Assembly: GCA_902834555.1 (NCBI GenBank)
Contig: CADFJN010000006.1
Location: 1 to 64,000 of the forward strand
DNA length: 64,000 nucleotides
DNA from: Atopobiaceae bacterium
Lineage (GTDB): Bacteria > Actinomycetota > Coriobacteriia > Coriobacteriales > Atopobiaceae
Direction: 5' to 3'
Part shown: positions 57,975-64,000 of the stretch, piece by piece
Position numbering within the stretch: the first letter of the stretch is position 1
How the letters are laid out: every line of letters begins with the position of its first letter
Notes under the pieces: model-generated
Database searches by the model: none
Told to the model about the DNA's origin: nothing
What the model saw: only the letters and a program-made list of their open reading frames with translations
Program-made: the position numbers and the translations under genes

Positions 57975-58721
57975 ATGGGTGGGTTCAAGCGCTTCTGCAT
58001 GTTCGTCTTCTCGCTGTCAGGACTTCTGTGCCTGGCTGCGTTCGTGCTCACGTGGCTGGGTCCCTGGACGGCCCAGGCTTCGGCGCTCTTCTCGCTGCCG
58101 GAGTACTACACCGTGGTGGAGGCGCTGCTCCTCATCACGGTGGCTGGCCTGCTCATCCTGCTTTTTCGTTCGATCTTCTCGCGCCGGGTGCGTACTGTTG
58201 AGGTGACCACGGTCGACGGCGGTACCATCTCCGTCTCGCGTGACGCCATTGCGTCGCAGGCCAAGCATACTGTCGAGGCCGACGGCACCTGCTCGGCAGA
58301 CCGCGTCTACGTGAGCGCCAAGAAGCGCGGGCACGTGCGCGTGCACGTTCGCGTGCTGCCGCACGAGAGCGTGGACGTGGTGCAGAAGGGCACCGAGCTT
58401 CACGAGGAGCTGGTGCAGGGCCTTACTGCCGTGTGCGGTGACAAGCTCGAGGACGTGAGCCTAGAGTTCGTGGAGCCCAAGGAGCCCACGGCTTCGCCGG
58501 CGGCGGGCGACGTGAGCGTGCCCACCTCATCGCAGGTGGCGTCGACCACCGTTGACCTCCCCGTAACGGACCATCAGTCGGAGCCCTTTGACGAGGAGGC
58601 CGCGGCGCCCGTTTCCCAGACGGCATCCTATGGTGCCATTACGGTTCCCATGGGCACGGGGCACGACGGGGGTGCCGCAACGGCAGACGATGACAACCAC
58701 GACCAGAGCGGGGAGGCCTAG
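57975..58721 (+). CDS. AmaP alkaline shock membrane anchor
   Basis: This 248-residue protein has two N-terminal membrane helices (FVFSLSGLLCLAAFVLTWLG and VVEALLLITVAGLLILLF) and an AmaP domain with VEVTTVDGGTISVSRDAI and VHVRVLPHESVDVVQKG. AmaP anchors the Asp23 protein at the membrane during envelope stress. The C-terminal 80 residues are acidic and serine/threonine-rich. I chose the ATG at 57975 (AGGGGAG upstream). It begins a tight gene set with DUF2273, Asp23, MurT and GatD. Confidence 0.88.
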   Translation: MGGFKRFCMFVFSLSGLLCLAAFVLTWLGPWTAQASALFSLPEYYTVVEALLLITVAGLLILLFRSIFSRRVRTVEVTTVDGGTISVSRDAIASQAKHTVEADGTCSADRVYVSAKKRGHVRVHVRVLPHESVDVVQKGTELHEELVQGLTAVCGDKLEDVSLEFVEPKEPTASPAAGDVSVPTSSQVASTTVDLPVTDHQSEPFDEEAAAPVSQTASYGAITVPMGTGHDGGAATADDDNHDQSGEA

Positions 58722-58723
58722 CC

Positions 58724-59134
58724 ATGAGCGACGAGTTCACCAAGGCGCCTCGGGCGAAGGTCGAGGCCGAGGACCAGCAGGTCCACCAGGCAGAGAAGGG
58801 CGAGACGCCAAAGGCGAGAAGTGCCGAGCAGGCCTCGCCTGCCTCAGGCGCGCCGCATGGGGACGCCGCAGGCGACAGCGTCGCGGATTCCCAGAGCGGG
58901 GTCGACAAGGCCTCTGCCTGGGTGAGCAGAACCTTCCCCGGCCACGAGAACGCCTTCTTGGGCGGCGTCTGCGGTCTTCTCGTTGCCATTGTGATGGCAG
59001 CAATTGGCTTCTGGCGCACGCTTTTGCTAGTGCTTCTCGTGCTCATTGGCGTGGCCATTGGCCAGCAGGCGGACGGCGACCCCAAGATTCTGCGAGCCCT
59101 GGGTAAGCTCTTTAGGGACCGCGACGGCCACTAG
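58724..59134 (+). CDS. DUF2273 small membrane protein
   Basis: This 136-residue protein has a 65-residue charged, disordered N-terminus, then the DUF2273 hairpin of two membrane helices (GGVCGLLVAIVMAAIGFWRT and LLLVLLVLIGVAIGQQADGD). Such proteins accompany AmaP and Asp23 in stress operons. It starts two bases after the AmaP stop. Its last codons, FRDRDGH, are encoded by the first copy of a 19-bp tandem repeat, and its stop TAG begins the second copy. Confidence 0.85.
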   Translation: MSDEFTKAPRAKVEAEDQQVHQAEKGETPKARSAEQASPASGAPHGDAAGDSVADSQSGVDKASAWVSRTFPGHENAFLGGVCGLLVAIVMAAIGFWRTLLLVLLVLIGVAIGQQADGDPKILRALGKLFRDRDGH

Positions 59135-59169
59135 GGACCGCGACGGCCACTAGGGACCGCGACGGCCAC
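59113..59169. repeat. Three copies of a 19-bp tandem repeat
   Basis: TAGGGACCGCGACGGCCAC at 59113-59131, 59132-59150 and 59151-59169, all identical, then a partial fourth beginning TAGAGACCAC. The first overlaps the end of the DUF2273 gene. Identical copies suggest recent slippage and possible length variation between strains. Confidence 0.92.
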
Positions 59170-59224
59170 TAGAGACCACGCAACGTAACATCGCAAGCAT
59201 CAGCCCACATCAGGAGGAGCGAGC

Positions 59225-59791
59225 ATGGATACCGAGAACAGCGCACGGGAGGCCGAGACCCCGACAGATGCCGGCATCGTAGCCAGCACGGCATCCGCCG
59301 TCCAGCCTGTCCAAGGCCAGGACATCGACATTGCGGAGGACTCGGATTCCGAGGACTCCCTCACGTTCTCCAATGGCGTCATCGAGAAGATCGTTGCCAT
59401 CGCCATGCGGGACGTGCCCGGCGTCGTGGGCATGAAGGGCAGCTGGCTCAACCGAGTGCAGGACGCCTTTGGCGCCTCCGACACTACGAAGGGAGTCTCG
59501 GTCGAGGTTACGCCCGAGAGCGCCGTCAAGGTGAACGTCTCGGTGCTCATCGAGTACGGTGCCTATGCGCCGCAGGTCTTCGAGGACGTGAAGAAGGCCA
59601 TCGTGAAGCAGGTCACAGGCATGACGGGGCTGGAGGTTGCGGGTGTCAACCTGCGCATCGAGGACGTGCTCACGCCCGAGGAGTACAAGCGCAGCGTTGA
59701 GGCCGAGAAGGACGCCGACGAGGCCGCACCTGCCGCGGACGCCGCAGATGACAAGGCCCCGGCGGCCGCCACGCGCGGCGGGAAGGCATAG
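59225..59791 (+). CDS. Asp23/Gls24 family envelope stress protein
   Basis: This 188-residue protein has an acidic N-terminus, then the Asp23 core: FSNGVIEKIVAIAMRDVPGV, VEVTPESAVKVNVSVLIEYG and VAGVNLRIEDVLTPEEYKR. Asp23 is an abundant cytoplasmic protein located at the membrane through AmaP, and its loss triggers the cell-wall stress response in staphylococci. AGGAGGAGC precedes the ATG. The MurT gene starts three bases after its stop, so the two are co-translated. Confidence 0.92.
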   Translation: MDTENSAREAETPTDAGIVASTASAVQPVQGQDIDIAEDSDSEDSLTFSNGVIEKIVAIAMRDVPGVVGMKGSWLNRVQDAFGASDTTKGVSVEVTPESAVKVNVSVLIEYGAYAPQVFEDVKKAIVKQVTGMTGLEVAGVNLRIEDVLTPEEYKRSVEAEKDADEAAPAADAADDKAPAAATRGGKA

Positions 59792-59794
59792 CGC

Positions 59795-61144
59795 ATGGGG
59801 GTTCGCAACGCCTGCGCCGTTGGCCTGGGGCGCCTTACATCCTGGGGCCTGCACCGCGTGCTCCATCGCAACGCATCCCAGATGCCCGGCAGGGTCGCGC
59901 TTGCAGTTGATCCAAACGCCATAGCCCACCTGGCACCCAAGCTCTCCGAGGGTGCCATTGTGGTCTGCGGCACCAATGGCAAGACAACCACCAACAACGT
60001 GCTGGCCAATGCCATCGAGCGTTCGGGCCGCACGGTGCTGTGCAACCGCGCGGGCGCCAACATGGCTGCCGGCGTGGCTGCCGCTCTGCTTCCCGGCAGC
60101 GGTGCGGACTGGGCGGTCATGGAGGCCGACGAGCTCTCGACCGTTCACATCCTGCCGCAGCTGCAGCCTCGCTACCTCGTGCTTCTTAACCTCTTCCGCG
60201 ACCAGCTCGATCGCGCTGGCGAGATAGACCACGTGCAGGACACCATCGTTGCCGCGCTTGCGGCCTCGCCTTCGACTACGCTCGTGGTGTGCGGGGACGA
60301 CCCGCTTTCCGTGGGCGTGGCGCTCCGCGCGCAGAAGGCGGGCACCAAGGTCCTTGCCTTTGGCATAGGGGAAGATCTCCATCTTCCACCCGACCGCGTG
60401 CCCGAGGCTCGCTTTTGCCAGGTGTGCGGAGCCGAGCTTGCCTACGACTACCGTGCCTACGCCCAGCTTGGCGCCTTCCGCTGCCCCAACGGCGACTTCG
60501 GGCGCCCCAAGCTCGACTTTGTCGCTACCGGCGTTCGCGTGGACGCCCATGGCGTGGCCTTTGACGTGGCCTTCCCCGAGGGGGGCACGGCGCACGTCTC
60601 AGCAGGCTTTGGCGGCGTGTACATGGTCTACAACCTGCTTGCCGCTGCTGCGGCGGCGCATCTTGCGGGCGTGAACGCAGCCGCGTTCCAGGCGGCACTC
60701 GACGGCTACCACCCCGAGAACGGCCGCCTCCAGCACTTCACGGTGGGCGGGCGCGAGGTGGTTCTCAACCTGGCCAAGAACCCCACGGGCTTCAACCAGA
60801 ACATCTCGCTGCTCCAGGCGGACACCCGTCCAAAGGCCGTCTTCTTCGTGATAAACGACGACTTCAACGATGGCAAGGACATCTCCTGGATCTGGGACGT
60901 GGACTTCGAGCGGCTGCTCTCCGAGAAGGATCTTCTCGCCTTTGCGGGTGGCCATCGCGCAAACGACGTGCAGGTGCGCATGAAGTACGCGGGCATCAAG
61001 GCGCCCGTGGCGTCCACCGTGGGCGAGGTACTGGGCCGCCTTGGCTCGGTGCCGCTGGACAGGCCGCTTTACGTGCTGTGCAACTACTCCGCGCTGTGGC
61101 CGGCCAAGGCCGAGCTCGAGGGGATGGGTGAGCGCCATGACTAG
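59795..61144 (+). CDS. MurT-type lipid II isoglutaminyl synthase subunit
   Basis: A 449-residue Mur-ligase-fold protein. The ATP loop is GTNGKTTTNN (Lys63), followed by NRAGANMAAGVAAAL and EADELSTVHI. The zinc ribbon has Cys208, Cys211 and Cys230, but the fourth position reads CPNGDFGRP instead of the usual CxxC. The C-terminal DUF1727 domain has NPTGFNQNISLL and a WDVDFE aspartate that is the proposed catalytic acid. With GatD it amidates the alpha-carboxyl of D-glutamate in lipid II. It overlaps gatD by 8 bases. Confidence 0.93.
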   Translation: MGVRNACAVGLGRLTSWGLHRVLHRNASQMPGRVALAVDPNAIAHLAPKLSEGAIVVCGTNGKTTTNNVLANAIERSGRTVLCNRAGANMAAGVAAALLPGSGADWAVMEADELSTVHILPQLQPRYLVLLNLFRDQLDRAGEIDHVQDTIVAALAASPSTTLVVCGDDPLSVGVALRAQKAGTKVLAFGIGEDLHLPPDRVPEARFCQVCGAELAYDYRAYAQLGAFRCPNGDFGRPKLDFVATGVRVDAHGVAFDVAFPEGGTAHVSAGFGGVYMVYNLLAAAAAAHLAGVNAAAFQAALDGYHPENGRLQHFTVGGREVVLNLAKNPTGFNQNISLLQADTRPKAVFFVINDDFNDGKDISWIWDVDFERLLSEKDLLAFAGGHRANDVQVRMKYAGIKAPVASTVGEVLGRLGSVPLDRPLYVLCNYSALWPAKAELEGMGERHD

Positions 61145-61916
61145 TCAAGCTGCAGGGAGCCCCACGCCCAAGGGCGGACGCACGCTGCGCATTGCCCACC
61201 TCTACCCGGAGCTCCTGAACCTCTACGGCGACTCCGGCAACATCCTGTGTCTGCGCCGCCGCATGGAGTGGCGCGGCATCACGCCGGACGTGATGGAGGT
61301 CCACGTGGACGACACCCCGTCCTTCTCGGGCGTGGACATTGCCTTCATTGGCGGCGGCTCAGACCGCGAGCAGCGTATCGTGTGTGACAAGCTCCTGGCC
61401 GAACAGGCAGAGATCAGGGCCTTCGTTGAGGATGGCGGCGTGCTTGCGGCCGTGTGCGGCGGCTACCAGCTGTTGGGTTCGAGCTACCTCATGGCGGACG
61501 AGCGCGTGGAGGGCCTCTCGCTCGTGGACCTCTACACCGATCACGGCGACCCGCGTCTCATTGGCAACATCGTGGTGGAGAGCTCCATCTCGCCGCAGCC
61601 CATCGTTGGCTACGAGAACCACGCCGGTCGCACGCACCTGGGCGAGGGTGTCACCCCGCTGGGGCGCGTGCTCTACGGCCACGGCAACGACGGCATCACC
61701 GGCTACGAGGGCGTGCTCTACAAGAACGTGGTGGGCACCTACGTCCACGGGCCGCTCCTGCCCAAGAACCCCGGCGTCGCGGACTACCTCATTGCTCGCG
61801 CGATGGAGCGCAAGTACGGAACGTCAGAGCTCGAGCCGCTTGGCGATACCGAGGAGCTTGCCGCCAACGAGGTCATGTACCATCGACTCATGGCAGGAGA
61901 AGTCCAGGAGAGCTAA
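61137..61916 (+). CDS. GatD-type lipid II isoglutaminyl synthase subunit
   Basis: This 259-residue class I glutamine amidotransferase releases ammonia for MurT. Cys107 in AAVCGGYQLLG is the nucleophile and His204 in GTYVHGPLLPKNP is the catalytic base. HLYPELLNLYGDSGNILCLR near residue 20 and VGYENHAGRTHLG are subfamily-typical. The ATG at 61137 overlaps the end of murT, which supports formation of the complex from one transcript. Amidated lipid II is needed for efficient transpeptidation and gives resistance to lysozyme. Confidence 0.93.
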   Translation: MTSQAAGSPTPKGGRTLRIAHLYPELLNLYGDSGNILCLRRRMEWRGITPDVMEVHVDDTPSFSGVDIAFIGGGSDREQRIVCDKLLAEQAEIRAFVEDGGVLAAVCGGYQLLGSSYLMADERVEGLSLVDLYTDHGDPRLIGNIVVESSISPQPIVGYENHAGRTHLGEGVTPLGRVLYGHGNDGITGYEGVLYKNVVGTYVHGPLLPKNPGVADYLIARAMERKYGTSELEPLGDTEELAANEVMYHRLMAGEVQES

Positions 61917-61976
61917 CGCGTCGCGAGCGGCCCGCGTGACCGGCAGGCCGCCGGACGACAAGGGGATGGAGGGCGC

Positions 61977-62921
61977 ATGTCGAAGGTCATCGTCTTTGGG
62001 TCGCTCAACATGGACCTCTCGGTGAGCTGCCCTCGCGTCCCCGAGGCCGGTGAGACCATCATTGGCCGGGGTTTTCTCGCAAGCCCCGGTGGCAAGGGCG
62101 CCAACCAGGCCATGGCCTCTGCGCGCATGGGCGCCACCACGCACATGGTGGGCGCCGTGGGCAAGGACGTCTTTGGCACGCGCCTGGTGCAGTCGCTCGT
62201 GGAGGCTGGCGTCCTCTGCGAGCGCGTCCGCGCCCTGAAGGACGTTCCCACCGGCACGGCAACCATCCTTCGTGCGCAAGGCGACAATCGCATCGTTGTG
62301 GATCCGGGCGCCAACGCCGTCACTCACGCTGACGTGGTCTGCTCGGTCATCGATGACATCGCGGAGCCTGGCGACATCTTTCTCACGCAGCTTGAATGCG
62401 ACATTGACGCCACCATGGACGCCATCGCCTACGCACGCGAGTCTGGCCTCTACACCATCTTGAACGCCGCCCCGGCGGCGCCGCTCCCGTCGGACATCTA
62501 CCAGTCGATTGACCTTCTTTGCGTAAACGAGACCGAGTGCCAGGCGCTCACGGATATCTCGCCCGAGACCGAGACTGGCTGCATGCGCGCGCTCATGGCA
62601 TTCTCGGCGCGTGGCGTGGCAACCACGGTCATCACGCTTGGGTCGCGCGGTTCGGTTGCGCTCATCGCCGACGACATGTACCGCGTGGAGCCCTACAAGG
62701 TGGACGCGGTGGACACCACTGCCGCTGGCGACGCGTACCTTGGTGCCCTTGCGGTGCAGCTCTCGCATGGGCTCGACATTATCGATGCCCTGCGTTGGGC
62801 CTCGGTGGCCGGTGCCCTGGCAACCACCCGCGAGGGTGCCCAGCGCTCGATCCCCACCTTCGATGAGGTCGAGCATGAGACAAGGGGACAGTCCCCTTGT
62901 CTCATCGATGAGTTTGAATGA
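61977..62921 (+). CDS. Ribokinase-like PfkB-family sugar kinase
   Basis: This 314-residue protein starts KVIVFGSLNMDLSVSCPRVP and has GGKGANQAMASARMGA (PfkB signature 1) and the catalytic aspartate in DAVDTTAAGDAYLGALA, where alanine replaces the usual glycine of DTTGAGD. It is close to ribokinase (RbsK), which phosphorylates ribose at O-5. The last 20 residues, from HETRGQSPCL, come from translation through palindrome copy 6, and the stop TGA belongs to copy 7. The natural C-terminus would be near EVE, as in other ribokinases. GGAGGG precedes the ATG. Confidence 0.88.
   Translation: MSKVIVFGSLNMDLSVSCPRVPEAGETIIGRGFLASPGGKGANQAMASARMGATTHMVGAVGKDVFGTRLVQSLVEAGVLCERVRALKDVPTGTATILRAQGDNRIVVDPGANAVTHADVVCSVIDDIAEPGDIFLTQLECDIDATMDAIAYARESGLYTILNAAPAAPLPSDIYQSIDLLCVNETECQALTDISPETETGCMRALMAFSARGVATTVITLGSRGSVALIADDMYRVEPYKVDAVDTTAAGDAYLGALAVQLSHGLDIIDALRWASVAGALATTREGAQRSIPTFDEVEHETRGQSPCLIDEFE
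62875..62905. repeat. 31-bp palindrome, copy 6
   Basis: ATGAGACAAGGGGAC and GTCCCCTTGTCTCAT, a perfect palindrome of the variant with four G. It lies inside the ribokinase coding sequence, adding residues ETRGQSPCL to the protein. Confidence 0.88.
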
Positions 62922-62947
62922 GACAAAGGGACTGTCCCCTTGTCTCA
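62918..62947. repeat. 30-bp palindrome, copy 7
   Basis: ATGAGACAAAGGGAC then GTCCCCTTGTCTCA. Its left TGA (62919-62921) ends the ribokinase gene, and its right TCA (62945-62947) is the stop codon of the convergent minus-strand gene. One palindrome therefore ends both genes. It lies 12 bases after copy 6. Confidence 0.88.
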
Positions 62948-64000
62948 CTCAGCAGCGGTGATGCGGTAGAGCTTGTAGCCGTTCTCCTCGAGCACCAGCT
63001 CGAAGCCGGGTGTGTCGTCGGTGATGTAGTTGGTGCCGCGCCACTTGGTAGCGTCGTAGGTGTCCTTCACAAAGGTGTTGTTGCGCTCGTCCGTGCTCAT
63101 GACCAGGACGTAGCGTGCCCCCACGGACTCAACGGCCTCCTGCACCTGCGGGTCGTTGGCAATGTTATAGAGCCTCTGGCGAATCACACGGCTCTGCCAG
63201 GTCTCGCTGCTTGTGCCGTAGCCCGAGAAGAAGCGGTAGTAACAGCGCAGCCCCGTGACGCCATAGCCAAAGACACTCCCGTCGAAGGGCTGATTGATGA
63301 CCAGCTCGTCACCCACCAGGCGGTGAACGCTCTCCATGAAGTCCGTCTCCTGGTAGGTGAGTGGCGCGTCGTGCGAGTAGGCACGGCATGCGTAGCTTTC
63401 GTAGGTGTCCCAGGGGCTGCTCTTCTCGTAGCTAAAACCACTGCGGGCCTGGCCAGGGTAGAAGAGCGCTAGCGGCACGTAGGCCGCTGCCACGACAAGC
63501 GCCGCGACTGCAGGAAGCGCGCGCCAGCCGCGCACGGGCGTCAGGCGCACAAGTTTGCACGCGCCCTCGACCACGGCATCCAGTCCGTATGAGATGAGTG
63601 GTACCGAGAAAATCGTTGCCAGAGACCCAATGCGGTAGGGGTCCGAGTACCAGTAGCCAATGAGGACGGACCTAAAGGCGTCATCCGTGGAAGAGCAGGC
63701 CACATACATCATGTAGGCGGCAATCACGTAGGGCACCACGGCCCAGCGCGTGTCTCGGCGAGAGACGAGAAGCACCCCGCCCACCAGCAGAATTGCCGCG
63801 GGGAAGAGCTGCTCGGCGTCGGGGGCGGGCCACATCCCACGCATGTAGCTCAGGTGCAAGACGTTGGTGATGGCGCCGTCGCCTTCGGCAAAGGAATCCC
63901 AGTGGTAGCTCACGAGGTCTGCGAAGGCGGGGATCTTTGTTGCGCCAACCCAGGCAACCACGCAGAAGACGGCAAACGCCACGGCAAGCGCGCGCGGCCC
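62945..64000 (-). CDS. Large membrane protein, 5' end outside the window
   Basis: At least 351 residues are visible. The protein has several membrane helices (LFPAAILLVGGVLLVSRRDT, VVPYVIAAYMMYVACSS, LPAVAALVVAAAYVPLALFY) and an extracytoplasmic C-terminal domain (WDTYESYACRAYSHDAPLTY, VGARYVLVMSTDERNNTF). It resembles DUF6541-type actinobacterial membrane proteins, which may be glycosyltransferase-like or envelope proteins; I cannot assign a reaction. The frame runs to the end of the window, so the start lies further upstream. Its stop codon is provided by palindrome copy 7. Confidence 0.7.
   Translation of the reverse strand, partial: GPRALAVAFAVFCVVAWVGATKIPAFADLVSYHWDSFAEGDGAITNVLHLSYMRGMWPAPDAEQLFPAAILLVGGVLLVSRRDTRWAVVPYVIAAYMMYVACSSTDDAFRSVLIGYWYSDPYRIGSLATIFSVPLISYGLDAVVEGACKLVRLTPVRGWRALPAVAALVVAAAYVPLALFYPGQARSGFSYEKSSPWDTYESYACRAYSHDAPLTYQETDFMESVHRLVGDELVINQPFDGSVFGYGVTGLRCYYRFFSGYGTSSETWQSRVIRQRLYNIANDPQVQEAVESVGARYVLVMSTDERNNTFVKDTYDATKWRGTNYITDDTPGFELVLEENGYKLYRITAAE

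Noticed and set aside
1..64000. tRNA, rRNA and integrase/transposase genes
   Set aside because: I looked for typical T-loop and anticodon patterns and for recombinase motifs and found none that hold up; a covariance-model scan would be decisive for small RNAs.

Overview
The window is high-GC chromosomal DNA that reads like a member of the Coriobacteriia, close to Olsenella/Atopobium. The evidence is the codon and base composition, the PTS-heavy sugar uptake, the MurT/GatD lipid II amidation pair next to an Asp23/AmaP/DUF2273 envelope-stress cluster, a class Ia ribonucleotide reductase, and short palindromes of a type common in that class. The genus is an inference. No rRNA, tRNA or CRISPR array is visible.

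Layout. 1-1.2 kb holds no intact gene. 1.2-5 kb carries an HD-domain (p)ppGpp-hydrolase-like protein, a GlxA-type AraC regulator, and a glucose-uptake-type transporter followed by a short-chain dehydrogenase. 5-11 kb is a mosaic: a HIRAN gene, a frameshifted Sel1-like gene, a BrnT/BrnA toxin-antitoxin pair, gene fragments, an unknown 433-residue protein, a tRNA-dihydrouridine synthase followed by a second broken brnA, and an ADP-ribosylglycohydrolase. 11.8-17.5 kb is a cellobiose-type PTS operon: PRD regulator, EIIA, EIIB, EIIC, 6-phospho-beta-glucosidase. 17.8-21 kb is decayed: a phage portal gene with one stop codon, a frameshifted EcsC gene and the 3' end of a SNF2 helicase.

21-35 kb is a lower-GC block with two parallel sugar modules. 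The first pairs a glucitol-type PTS (SrlA, SrlE, SrlB, GutM) with a class II aldolase, an FGGY kinase, a triosephosphate-isomerase-like protein and a HAD phosphatase. The second pairs a galactitol-type PTS (GatA, GatB, GatC) with another class II aldolase and FGGY kinase. Two GntR/UTRA regulators lie between them, and a shared operator-like word occurs at several promoters. Near-identical 30-bp direct repeats, derived from the 3' end of the SNF2 gene, bracket this block. A third copy lies beyond a ferredoxin gene broken by an amber codon.

36-44 kb: a Fic protein, a probable 8-oxoguanine deaminase, an iron alcohol dehydrogenase, a short YgbA-like protein, a DUF5714 protein, an MFS exporter and an anchored alpha/beta hydrolase. 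44-53 kb: NrdAB, a hemerythrin/PAS DUF438 protein, a DEAD-box RNA helicase and a membrane-bound XRE regulator. 53-64 kb is envelope-rich: a VUT-family transporter, a dehydrogenase, a pentapeptide protein, a DUF4012 protein, the coupled series AmaP-DUF2273-Asp23-MurT-GatD, a ribokinase, and a membrane protein cut by the window end.

Two kinds of non-coding structure stand out. A 29-31 bp palindrome occurs seven times, and in four gene contexts its terminal TGA is the stop codon. Long imperfect hairpin elements also occupy most larger intergenic gaps. Three of them share core words, and two of those keep a helix through a compensatory base-pair change, so they may be a structured RNA or mobile hairpin family.
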